NCBI RefSeq assembly: GCF_004364345.1
Contig: NZ_SOCA01000001.1
Coordinates: forward strand, 1,426,001 to 1,490,000
Length of the DNA: 64,000 nucleotides
Direction of reading: 5' to 3'
DNA from: Prosthecobacter fusiformis
Lineage (GTDB): Bacteria; Verrucomicrobiota; Verrucomicrobiia; Verrucomicrobiales; Verrucomicrobiaceae
Part shown: positions 28,748 to 37,019 of the stretch, piece by piece
Position numbering within the stretch: position 1 is the stretch's first letter
Layout of the letters: every line of letters starts with the position of its first letter
Made by a program: the position numbers and the translations under genes
The notes under the pieces: generated by a model
Told to the model about the DNA's origin: nothing
Database searches by the model: none
The model's input: the letters and a program-made list of their open reading frames with translations, nothing else

Positions 28748-29899
28748 TCACAAAGCTTCCCAGAGAATGGTCAGAAGTTCTTCATGACTCAGCGGCACCG
28801 GATTTCCTTTCATGCTACTGGCCCGTGCAGCCTTCGTGGCGATGTCTTCGAAGGCACTTTCCACAATTCCGTGGCTGCCGAGACCAGGAATCTGTAACCG
28901 GCATGTGAGCTCACCAAGATATTCACAGGCATCCATCGGAGTGGCCTTTTCATCGCTCATTAGCAGTCTGGCAGCCGATTCAAATTTCTCTTTAGCCTCG
29001 GCGTGCCCGTTGCGTTGAGCGGCGGCCCAATTGACCTCCCACACGGGGGCTAAAAGCGCTGCGCAAACGGCCCCATGGGCTGCTTTATAGCTTCCTCCAA
29101 TAGGGGCGGCAAAAGCATGTACCGCCCCTAGTCCGGCATTCGCCAATGCCATGCCGCTAAACATGGCCGCCAGGGCCAGATCCTCTCGGGCCTTCAAATC
29201 CTGCCCGTCCTTGACCACCTTTTCGAGAGATCTCACAGCCCGACGTATGCCATCCACACACAATGCATCCGTCATCGGCTGCGCACGGCAGGAGACGTAG
29301 GCTTCCAAGCATTGGGTCAAAGCATCCATCCCGCTCGCCGCAGTGATGTCAGCAGGGCAGCCAAGAGCCAGCTCAGGATCAATCAAGGCTATGCCCGGCA
29401 GCATCGATGCATGACGTAGGCTGGCTTTGATCCCATGGTCCGGACTCACCAGCACGGCATTTCGTGTCACCTCAGCTCCAGTTCCTGCAGTCGTCGGCAC
29501 CGCAATGAAAGGCAGGGATTTTTCATCCAGGGGATACCCATCCCCGATCACTTCGAGGTAATGCAGTACGTCTCTCGGTTGCCGTGCCATCGCCGCAATC
29601 GCCTTCCCTGCATCCACAGCACTTCCGCCTCCCAGGCCGATCACCGCATCCATGCCGCATTGGAGGGCGACAGATGCCCCCCGGCGGACGTCATCCACCG
29701 TAGGTTCCGTCGCGATCGGAAAAGTGGTGACCTCCAGGCCAGCCGCTTCTATTTTGGCTAAAAGAGGATATTGCCGGGATGGATCATTCCCGGTCACCAC
29801 CAGGATTTTTTTTCCCAGTTGCCGGGCTAGCGCGGGTAATTGCTGGGCAGTTCCAGCTCCGAAAATGATCCGCGTAGCGGTGGCAAATTCAAAGGTCAT
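28748..29899 (-). CDS. Iron-containing alcohol dehydrogenase family protein
   Basis: 383 residues from the ATG at 29899 (the frame opens at 29914). The NAD-binding GGGSAVDAGK motif (90-99) and the fold of the FucO/AdhE-C group are clear. In FucO the metal ligands are Asp, His, His, His, with a further His near the active site. Here D192 (MDALTQ), H261 and H275 are kept, but the second ligand position is Q196. The second His of the usual HxMxHPLG block is A265 (VHAFAAPIG). A subgroup of the family carries such changes, so they may alter metal or substrate choice. It diverges from glmS. Confidence 0.88.
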   Translation of the reverse strand: MTFEFATATRIIFGAGTAQQLPALARQLGKKILVVTGNDPSRQYPLLAKIEAAGLEVTTFPIATEPTVDDVRRGASVALQCGMDAVIGLGGGSAVDAGKAIAAMARQPRDVLHYLEVIGDGYPLDEKSLPFIAVPTTAGTGAEVTRNAVLVSPDHGIKASLRHASMLPGIALIDPELALGCPADITAASGMDALTQCLEAYVSCRAQPMTDALCVDGIRRAVRSLEKVVKDGQDLKAREDLALAAMFSGMALANAGLGAVHAFAAPIGGSYKAAHGAVCAALLAPVWEVNWAAAQRNGHAEAKEKFESAARLLMSDEKATPMDACEYLGELTCRLQIPGLGSHGIVESAFEDIATKAARASSMKGNPVPLSHEELLTILWEAL

Positions 29900-30095
29900 G
29901 CCGGACCACTGCACGCAGGTGCCGTCGGGAGCAAGCCTGGATAGCTCCAGCGGTCATGAGCCCTTAGAGGTCAGCAAAACGTCTTTACCGGAGACGTGAA
30001 AGTGGATTTCTCCGCACGCGTCTCCCTTTCACTGGCGGGCTGGCATTGTAGCAGCTAGATTCAAGGTCCCGCTGCACAGCGGGTAAACGAACACT

Positions 30096-31949
30096 ATGTG
30101 CGGAATTGTTGGCTACATCGGCAAGCGGCAGGCCAGCCCGATCCTTCTGGATGGGCTGCGCAGGCTGGAATATCGCGGCTATGACTCGGCGGGTATCGCC
30201 CTGCTCAATGGCAGTGACACAGTCCAGATCATCAAGCGGGCGGGAAGGATCGAAAACCTTCGTCTAGCTGTTGCGGAACTCGCGCCCAAGGGCGAAACGG
30301 GCATTTCGCACACCCGCTGGGCCACCCATGGAGCTCCCACGGACGAAAACGCCCATCCTCACCGGGATCAAAGTGGCAAACTGGTCCTCGTTCATAACGG
30401 CGTGATCGAAAACTATCAGACGCTTCGAGATCAGTTACTTGCCCAGGGTGATACCTTCGAATCCCAGACTGATACAGAAGTCCTGGCTCACATGGTCGGT
30501 CGCTATTTCGATGCCAGCGATGAAAAAGATGGGGCCACCCGCCTCCGCACCGCGCTCCAGGCTGCACTTGCTAAAGTGAAGGGCACTTACGGCATCGCCG
30601 CCATGCACGCCACCGTACCCGGTGTGATCGTCGGCGCACGTCTCGGCAGCCCCCTCGTCGTCGGTCTCGGGGATGGTGAACATTTTCTCGCCAGCGATGT
30701 ATCTGCCATCGTCGCCCACACCCGCGATGTGGTTTACCTTAACGATCATGACATCGTCAGCCTCACCGATGAACGTTATGACGTGACCTCCATGGATGGG
30801 GGTATCGCCCAGGTCAAAGTCAGCCGCGTTGAATTCACCGCCGATGACGCTGAAAAAGGCGACTATGCCCATTACATGCTCAAGGAAATCTTTGAGCAGC
30901 CGAATTCCATCCGCAATGCCATGCGGGGTCGCCTTTCCCGCGATGACGGCACGGCCATCCTGGGCGGCCTGAACATGACGCCGCAGGAGCTTCGTGGCAT
31001 TGACCGCATCATCCTCAGCGGCTGCGGCACCGCCTTCCATGCGGCCATGGTCGGCGAATACGTCATCGAGACCCTGGCCCGTATCCCGACGGAAGTGGAA
31101 ATCGCCAGTGAGTTCCGCTACCGCAACGTCCCGGCGGATAAAAACACCCTCCAGTTCGTCCTCAGCCAGAGCGGTGAAACCATCGATACCCTCGCCGCCA
31201 TGCGGGAAGCACGGCGCAAAGGCATTAAGTGCCTCGGCATCGTCAACAGCGTCGGCAGCACCATCGCCCGTGAAAGCGATGGCGGTTGCTATATCCATGC
31301 TGGCCCTGAGATCGGCGTCGCTGCGACGAAGACCTTCACTTCCCAGGTCATGATCATGACCCTTCTGGGCATGCTCTTCGGCCGTATCCATCACCTCTCC
31401 AGCGCCGATGGCATGGAAATGATTGATGAGCTCGAGGCCATCCCTGACAAGATCGCCAGCATCCTCACCCAGACGGACCGCATCAAGGCCATCGCTGAAA
31501 AGCACGCCAATGCCGAAGGGATGCTGTTCATGGGCCGTCAGGCTAACTACCCAGTCGCCCTCGAAGGCGCGCTGAAGATGAAGGAAATCAGCTACATCTA
31601 CGCCAGCGGCCACCCCAGCGCCGAGTTGAAGCATGGTGTCATCGCCCTGGTGAAGCCGGACATGCCCTCCGTCTTCATCGCCCCTGATGATGCCGTTTTC
31701 GATAAAAACGTCAGCAATATCGAGGAAGTCCTCGCACGCAAAGGCCCGGTCATCTGCGTCACCACCGAAGGCCGCACTGAACTGGAGCGGCTTACGGAAG
31801 ACGTCATTTACGTCCCCGATTGCCCGTCCTACCTCAGTCCCCTACTCACCGTCATCCCCTTGCAGCTCCTGTCCTACTACACCGCGGTCGCCCGTGGCTG
31901 CGATGTGGACAAGCCTCGCAACTTGGCCAAGAGCGTAACTGTAGAATAA
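30096..31949 (+). CDS. glmS: Glutamine-fructose-6-phosphate aminotransferase (isomerizing)
   Basis: 617 residues, close to the usual 609. It begins MCGIVGYIGKR, with catalytic Cys at position 2 (exposed after Met removal) in the class II glutamine amidotransferase domain (to about 230). Two SIS domains follow, with SGCGTAFHAA, SQSGETIDTLAA and ASGHPSAELKHG, the last near the Lys that binds fructose-6-phosphate. It ends with AKSVTVE, the conserved C-terminal tail. It makes glucosamine-6-phosphate for peptidoglycan and LPS. I looked for a glmS ribozyme in the 196 bp upstream and saw no catalytic core. A hairpin terminator follows the gene. Confidence 0.97.
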   Translation: MCGIVGYIGKRQASPILLDGLRRLEYRGYDSAGIALLNGSDTVQIIKRAGRIENLRLAVAELAPKGETGISHTRWATHGAPTDENAHPHRDQSGKLVLVHNGVIENYQTLRDQLLAQGDTFESQTDTEVLAHMVGRYFDASDEKDGATRLRTALQAALAKVKGTYGIAAMHATVPGVIVGARLGSPLVVGLGDGEHFLASDVSAIVAHTRDVVYLNDHDIVSLTDERYDVTSMDGGIAQVKVSRVEFTADDAEKGDYAHYMLKEIFEQPNSIRNAMRGRLSRDDGTAILGGLNMTPQELRGIDRIILSGCGTAFHAAMVGEYVIETLARIPTEVEIASEFRYRNVPADKNTLQFVLSQSGETIDTLAAMREARRKGIKCLGIVNSVGSTIARESDGGCYIHAGPEIGVAATKTFTSQVMIMTLLGMLFGRIHHLSSADGMEMIDELEAIPDKIASILTQTDRIKAIAEKHANAEGMLFMGRQANYPVALEGALKMKEISYIYASGHPSAELKHGVIALVKPDMPSVFIAPDDAVFDKNVSNIEEVLARKGPVICVTTEGRTELERLTEDVIYVPDCPSYLSPLLTVIPLQLLSYYTAVARGCDVDKPRNLAKSVTVE

Positions 31950-31972
31950 GCGGCCAGCTTGGATCAAATCAC

Positions 31973-32006
31973 ACGGATAGCCGCCACACGCGGCTATCCG
32001 TTTTTG
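31973..32006 (+). terminator. Terminator of glmS
   Basis: A 12-bp perfect stem, ACGGATAGCCGC (31973-31984) with GCGGCTATCCGT (31990-32001), is followed by TTTTG. It lies 23 bp after the glmS stop codon. Confidence 0.9.
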
Positions 32007-32183
32007 TTTAAGAGGTTCATGCACATCCATTTATGCTGCCCTTGCACCTGGAAGTGAATGTGGACAAATGCCGAAAACTGTCACACTTCTTAGCTGTCGG
32101 AGAAATTCAGGTGCTGGAAAATGTCTCGTTGTTTGAACACAGAGACCCATTGATGCATCTCAATTACTCCAACCAAATTCACT

Positions 32184-33008
32184 GTGTCCAAACTTCTAAA
32201 CGTGCTCTACCTCAGCACGGCGCTTGCCGTCGTGTCTCCGGTTCACGTGTGGAGTCAGGAGAATAGTCCGTCCAATTCCATCGCGGCCAGTGCGGGTGAT
32301 TTCGTGGCCCAGGTCATCTTTTGGACCGAAGACCAGACACCGGCAGACTTTTTGGAGATGGCTGGCCAGCATACCAAAGCCCGCTGGCGGACGATGTACC
32401 GTCCCCAGCCACCCTCCCCTACTGCCGACCGCAACAAAGCCGCCTTCACCCTCGGCAGCCTCATCGGCGAAACCTTCCTGATTTGGGAAGCCGGGGACTC
32501 CCAGCAATTCCGCAATAATAACCAGGACATCGTCACCTATTGCCGCATGCTCGGCCTCGGGGAAAAGATGAAACCCCGCCTCATGGCCCAGGCCAAAATG
32601 GCCGAGATGGACGACTGGAAAAATCTCCGCCAAGAAATCGTGGACGGTCATCAGGAACTCATGCGCATGCTCCGCGAGCAGATGGATGACGACCTCGCTG
32701 TGCTGGTGGACATCGGTGCCTGGATGCGATCCCTGGAGATCGTTTCCAAGCTTGTCGTCGAAATTCCCGACGTGGACAAGCGCCCCCTTTGCATCGGCTC
32801 CCCCGCCCTACTGGCAGAACTCCGCCAGGACTTCGCCACCTTGGGCGAGGTCACCCGCCGCTCCCTCCTTGTGCAGCCCGTCATCAGTGTCCTCACAGAA
32901 CTGGAAAAAGTCTGGAATGACGAAAACACAGGTCCCCCCACCCAGGGCATGGTCGCCCGCACCCACGAACAGCTTCGTGACGTCATGGCGGAACTGACGC
33001 TTAAATAG
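32184..33008 (+). CDS. Exported helical protein of unknown function
   Basis: 274 residues from a GTG at 32184, which opens into a signal peptide (MSKLLNVLYLSTALAVVSPVHVWSQ). No ATG start gives a signal peptide. The mature protein is almost all helical, rich in Met, Arg, Glu and Leu (for example MKPRLMAQAKMAEMDDWKNL), with no Cys pairs, repeats or known motif. It could bind a partner or a membrane surface, but nothing in the sequence decides this. A terminator lies upstream, so it probably has its own promoter. The next gene begins 78 bp on in the same direction. No family is recognised. Confidence 0.6.
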   Translation: MSKLLNVLYLSTALAVVSPVHVWSQENSPSNSIAASAGDFVAQVIFWTEDQTPADFLEMAGQHTKARWRTMYRPQPPSPTADRNKAAFTLGSLIGETFLIWEAGDSQQFRNNNQDIVTYCRMLGLGEKMKPRLMAQAKMAEMDDWKNLRQEIVDGHQELMRMLREQMDDDLAVLVDIGAWMRSLEIVSKLVVEIPDVDKRPLCIGSPALLAELRQDFATLGEVTRRSLLVQPVISVLTELEKVWNDENTGPPTQGMVARTHEQLRDVMAELTLK

Positions 33009-33086
33009 ACCGGGTTTCTAGCTCGTTTTGGGTTTCCGAAACCTGCAGCCCATGCTCCAGTGTCACGAGTTTCGAAACTCGTTCTC

Positions 33087-34397
33087 ATGTCTCCCGCCGA
33101 CCGCATCGCCCATATCCGTCAGAGCTTCCCCGAAGAGGGCATGTTTCGGGACAAGGAATGGGTGCTATCGCCCGAAGCCTTCGCCCTGGACTCCCACACC
33201 CTTCAGCTCATCAATGACCTGGGCCCAGCCCTGCGGGCTTTTCAGCGAGCCTGCAATCGCCTCTACTTCGAGAGCCTGGAAAGGCCAGAGTTCGCCTGGG
33301 TTTCCACATTGATGGACCAGGGAAAACCCGCCCACGTCATCGCCCTCGGTCGTCTTGCCCGGTGGCGTGATGCCCTGCCCGGCGTCTTGCGCCCAGACCT
33401 CGTCCTCACCGAAGACGGCGTCTGCATTTCCGAGCTGGACTCCCTCCCCGGCGGCATCGGTCTCACCGCCTGGCTCAATGAAACCTACGACGCCCTGGGA
33501 CAGCCCGTCATCGGCGGTGGTGATGGCATGGTGGATGGATTTGCCGCCGCCTTCCCGCATGAGGACATCCTCATCTCCCGTGAATCCGGCGATTACCAGC
33601 CCGAGATGGAATGGCTGGCCGGCAGACTCAACTCACGCAGCCAGGGTTTCCCCCGCAGCGTCATGAATCCCTGGAATCTCACCCCCCGCGAGATGGCCGG
33701 ATCCAGCATCTACCGCTTCTTCGAACTCTTCGACCTCGATAACGTGGACCTCGCCAATGAGATGCTGAAAATGGCGGAGGAGGGCGAGATCCAGTTCACT
33801 CCGCCGCTTAAAGCCTTTCTGGAGGAAAAACTCTGGCTCGTTCTCTTCTGGTCACCCCACCTTCAGGACTGGTGGCGCGCGGCCCTCGATCAGGATCATT
33901 TCGAACTCCTGAAAAAATGCATCCCCCAGGGCTGGGTCGTCGATCCCGCCCCGCTTCCTCCTTTCGCTGTTTATCCAGGCCTCAATATCCAGTCTTGGCA
34001 GGAGGCTAAAAAATTCGGCAGCAAGCAACGGGAGCTCGTCCTCAAAATCAGCGGTTTCTCCGAAGTCGGCTGGGGCTCACGCAGCGTCTCCATCGGTCAC
34101 GATCTCTCCCAGGAGCAATGGTCCGCCGCTTTGGATGAAGCGCTGGCCAGCTTCCCCACCAATCCCTATGTCCTGCAGCGCTTCCAGCGTGCCAAAGTGG
34201 TGAATCACCCCGCCTGGAACGAAGAGCGGCAAGACACCGCCATGATGAAATCCCGCGTCCGCCTCTGCCCCTATTATTTTGTCCCCCAAGGCACGGAGGA
34301 GACCCGCCTCGGCGGAGTACTCGCCACCGTCTGCCCCGCCGATAAAAAGATCCTCCACGGTATGCGCGATGCCATGATGCTGCCCTGTGTGCGATAG
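33087..34397 (+). CDS. Circularly permuted ATP-grasp-like protein
   Basis: 436 residues from the ATG at 33087; a GTG at 33060 would add nine. Two stretches recall the peptide-ligase ATP-grasp fold. TEDGVCISELDSLPGGIGLTA (about 112-132) is like the metal-binding end of the domain. VLKISGFSEVGWGSRSV followed by ALASFPTNPYVLQRFQ (about 320-370) is like the nucleotide-binding strand and loop. The order of these parts is reversed relative to normal ATP-grasp enzymes, as in the glutathionylspermidine-synthase-like and PF14403-type groups. Such proteins form amide or ester bonds with ATP. The substrate is unknown. It converges with the methyltransferase gene (1-bp gap). The assignment rests on pattern, not on a search. 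Confidence 0.5.
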   Translation: MSPADRIAHIRQSFPEEGMFRDKEWVLSPEAFALDSHTLQLINDLGPALRAFQRACNRLYFESLERPEFAWVSTLMDQGKPAHVIALGRLARWRDALPGVLRPDLVLTEDGVCISELDSLPGGIGLTAWLNETYDALGQPVIGGGDGMVDGFAAAFPHEDILISRESGDYQPEMEWLAGRLNSRSQGFPRSVMNPWNLTPREMAGSSIYRFFELFDLDNVDLANEMLKMAEEGEIQFTPPLKAFLEEKLWLVLFWSPHLQDWWRAALDQDHFELLKKCIPQGWVVDPAPLPPFAVYPGLNIQSWQEAKKFGSKQRELVLKISGFSEVGWGSRSVSIGHDLSQEQWSAALDEALASFPTNPYVLQRFQRAKVVNHPAWNEERQDTAMMKSRVRLCPYYFVPQGTEETRLGGVLATVCPADKKILHGMRDAMMLPCVR

Positions 34398-34398
34398 C

Positions 34399-35121
34399 TC
34401 ACCGCCGGATCCAGCGGGTCCCCAGAGCCACACTCCACTGATACTTCCGCGCATGTTCGCGGATGAGGAATGGCAGATCCTTTTCCAGCTCCAGTTCAAA
34501 GTGCGGTGAAAGCTGATCCCGCAGCCACTCCCGGGTCGATCCCGTCGGCCAGTTCCCGCGAGGCGTAAATTCCTCCAGCCACGTGCAAGGCGTCGTCAGC
34601 AAAAGCTGCCCCCCAGGTTTCACCAGCTCCGGCAGGCGTGCGATCAGCAGCGCCGGATCCGTCAGCCTGCACAGCAGATTCGCCGCATGGACGAGATCAT
34701 AGCTGCCCAGATCAGCCCGAAGCTGCATCGCATCCCCCTGCTCAAAGCTCACCCTCTCCCGTGGACAGTCCGCAGGCACACTCGCCACCAGCGCTGTCGT
34801 CGCCGCACCCTCATCCACCCTTTGGTAAGGCAGATCCATGGTGATCAACAGCTTCGCCGCCTCAATGAAACTGTGGCTGTAATCCATCCCGATCACCTGG
34901 CCCGCATGCTTCGCCAGCTCAAACGAAGAGCGCCCCACCGCGCACCCCAGATCCAGCGCCGACTGCGGCTGCCGCGAAAAATCCGCCAGCTCCGTCACCG
35001 TCCTCACCGCAAACCCGAGCGCCGACTGCGGCCCCTCCGCCCAGGGCAGCACCTCCCCCGCCGCCCCATAATGGAAAAGCAGATATTCATCGAGCAGGCG
35101 GCGTGTTTCGTAAATGTTCAT
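34399..35121 (-). CDS. Stand-alone 4-mercaptohistidine N1-methyltransferase (OvoA C-terminal type)
   Basis: 240 residues. The N-terminus (MNIYETRRLLDEYLLFHYG, then LPWAEGP) is the distinctive opening of the TIGR04345 group. The SAM-binding motif I is LDLGCAVGRSSFE (56-68), followed by GMDYSHSFI. In ovothiol biosynthesis OvoA joins cysteine and histidine through its N-terminal domain and methylates the imidazole N1 through this one. Here the methyltransferase is a separate protein, and no sulfoxide synthase gene is visible in the window. It is followed on the same strand by no close partner; the RlaP-like gene upstream ends 48 bp before its start. The ovothiol role is inferred from family membership. 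Confidence 0.82.
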   Translation of the reverse strand: MNIYETRRLLDEYLLFHYGAAGEVLPWAEGPQSALGFAVRTVTELADFSRQPQSALDLGCAVGRSSFELAKHAGQVIGMDYSHSFIEAAKLLITMDLPYQRVDEGAATTALVASVPADCPRERVSFEQGDAMQLRADLGSYDLVHAANLLCRLTDPALLIARLPELVKPGGQLLLTTPCTWLEEFTPRGNWPTGSTREWLRDQLSPHFELELEKDLPFLIREHARKYQWSVALGTRWIRR

Positions 35122-35169
35122 GGGGAGGCTGAAGCTACGCGTGGAGCAGAGCAGCGGCTGAAATTTATA

Positions 35170-35937
35170 TCACGCTTTCCCGCTCCCAAGCCGGATGCGC
35201 ACGAGCAGATCGTTCAGTGCCAGCCGGGTGCTCTCCGCAGGCACTTCACGCAGCGCAGAGGCTGCCTGGGCCGCCTCCAGTTCTGCAAGCAAACGGTGGA
35301 ACTCATGCTCATGAAAACTCATGTCAGCATCATCCAGAGTGGACTGCTCTGGACCCGCCAGTTTTCGGGCGATCAAATCAGGAACATACGGCAGGCGAAA
35401 GCTCTCATTCAGCGTCACCAGATTGGCCTCCACCTCTCCAGTACGCATCATCCAAATACCGGTAAGCAGCACCCGATAGACATACAGCAGCGGCTTGACC
35501 CGGGGTGGAGATTCCTTGTTAAAAAGCTTCCACTGAGTCTCCACAAATCCAAAGTAATGATGCGCATGATTCCGTGTGACACAGCCTCGCGCGATCTGCT
35601 TCAACTCCTCATGCTCTGGTGTCGATTGCACCACCAGCGGCGAGCATAGCTGCTCCAGCACATACCCATTCTTTTTCAGCAGCAGGTTGAAAAACTTCTT
35701 CACATCATGGCTCACGATATCCATCTCCAGTTCCTCAATGATCCGGCTGTCCTCAATTGTTTCATCACGCGCATCCAGGCCTAAAACCATCGGCAGTGGC
35801 AGCACATGGGCTCCCCGCAAATCGAAGTCCGAGTCAGGGGAAGGAAAGCCATACAGGTGCGCTCCGCTGATCGTCGCAAAAAGCAGAGGATAAGGCTGCG
35901 CGGCAGTAATACGGAGAAGCCGGGGGTCAGGGATCAT
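35170..35937 (-). CDS. RlaP-type nucleotidyltransferase (PF10127-like), second of a pair
   Basis: 255 residues. The core motif of the DNA polymerase beta superfamily is present: SGAHLYG (24-30) and SDFDLRG with D37 and D39 as likely metal ligands. A partner acidic residue is in ELEMDIVSHDVKKFF (about 68-82), typical of the PF10127 group. Helical C-terminal sequence (about 130-255) follows. These proteins are often linked with RNA ligases and repair, and their substrate is unknown. It is only 7 bp after a second, longer gene of the same family on the same strand, so the two are a tandem operon. Confidence 0.85.
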   Translation of the reverse strand: MIPDPRLLRITAAQPYPLLFATISGAHLYGFPSPDSDFDLRGAHVLPLPMVLGLDARDETIEDSRIIEELEMDIVSHDVKKFFNLLLKKNGYVLEQLCSPLVVQSTPEHEELKQIARGCVTRNHAHHYFGFVETQWKLFNKESPPRVKPLLYVYRVLLTGIWMMRTGEVEANLVTLNESFRLPYVPDLIARKLAGPEQSTLDDADMSFHEHEFHRLLAELEAAQAASALREVPAESTRLALNDLLVRIRLGSGKA

Positions 35938-35944
35938 GGGCCGA

Positions 35945-36880
35945 CTATGATTCTAAACCGGCTTTTTGAAAGCGGGCAGAGATCAAAAGCTGATTTGCAG
36001 CTTCATAGTCCGGTCTCTCCGGCAGCGGGGACTTCATCAGCGCCTGCTCGAAGTCGCGATGCAGAGCCTGCCGCCAGTCATTCACTTCATCCCAGGTGTA
36101 TTCACCCCGCTTCACCGCCAGCAGCTTTTCACGCTGCGCGCCAGCCTGCACGACAACTGTTCCTTCACGGAGAGCCGTTGCACCCGTGATGAGCAGACGC
36201 AGCAGATGCATGGCATGCTTCCACCGTACCTGTCCCTGGTTACGCAGATCCTGCTCGATCTTTTTAAACTGGCTCAGGGCATAACCATTGAAGGTCTGAA
36301 AAATCATCTGCGACAAGAACCGGTCGCGAATCGCCAGCAACTCATCGGCAATCGGTGTGCTCTTTTCCACAAGCGGGGAATAAAGGCACTCCAGAATGTT
36401 TGGATTGGCCTTGAGCGCCATGACCAGAAACTTCTGCAACTCCCAATAACAAGACTGCGTGGCATTGTCCTCAAACTGCTCCGGTGTACCGTAAAGCGAC
36501 CACTGGAGCTTGGCTGGGGCGAGGTAGATCCCGCGCAAATCCGTATCCGATGTCTCCGTGTCCAGCCCATAAGCTCGCGAGCCTGTGATGCACCGGTAGA
36601 TCACGTGGGGCTCAAACTCGAAGTCCATGGCCGTCGGGGACTCAAGCCGGTCCTTGAAGTGTTTCAGAACCTCAAACTCATCCGAGGTCATCGCTGCATC
36701 GAACCCGTCAGGAAACCGGATCAGGTATTTCGTCTCGTCCCCGCAAGGTGTCCGCGTCACAATCCCCACCGCACCACGAGGATGAACAAGCCCATGGTTG
36801 CTCCCGTAAACATTCACGCAGGTCACCACCTGGGTCCCTGCATGGATGTTATGGATTTGATGAGCCATCGCCTCAGCCAA
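35945..36880 (-). CDS. RlaP-type nucleotidyltransferase with extra N-terminal domain
   Basis: 311 residues. The polymerase beta core is TGSRAYG (99-105) and SDTDLRG with D112 and D114, about 75 residues later than in its partner. The first 75 residues (GTQVVTCVNVYGSNHGLVHPRG..., KYLIRFPDG) form an extra beta-rich domain, perhaps SH3-like, that the shorter paralogue lacks. The rest aligns in layout with the partner: LECLYSPLV here versus LEQLCSPLV there. Two adjacent but diverged copies suggest that they form a heterodimer or act on different substrates. No RNA ligase or RtcB gene is seen nearby. The start MAEAMAH could be the second Met instead. Confidence 0.85.
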   Translation of the reverse strand: MAEAMAHQIHNIHAGTQVVTCVNVYGSNHGLVHPRGAVGIVTRTPCGDETKYLIRFPDGFDAAMTSDEFEVLKHFKDRLESPTAMDFEFEPHVIYRCITGSRAYGLDTETSDTDLRGIYLAPAKLQWSLYGTPEQFEDNATQSCYWELQKFLVMALKANPNILECLYSPLVEKSTPIADELLAIRDRFLSQMIFQTFNGYALSQFKKIEQDLRNQGQVRWKHAMHLLRLLITGATALREGTVVVQAGAQREKLLAVKRGEYTWDEVNDWRQALHRDFEQALMKSPLPERPDYEAANQLLISARFQKAGLES

Positions 36881-37019
36881 AAGAAGCAGGGCTCAACTTC
36901 AACCTCTTTCTCAGAATCCTGTGAATCCGGTTTAAATGCAGAAAAGGTCTTATTGAGGCCAGAACTGCGACAAAAACAGCTTCCCAAGGCCAGCCTACGT
37001 TCTGGTTCAAAGATCCCGC

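Noticed and set aside
29900-30095. glmS ribozyme upstream of glmS
   Set aside because: I found no recognisable catalytic core in this 196-bp stretch; short stems around 29988-30024 are too weak to call.
30435-31634. 399-codon frame antisense to glmS
   Set aside because: glmS is unambiguous, and this frame shows no family features.
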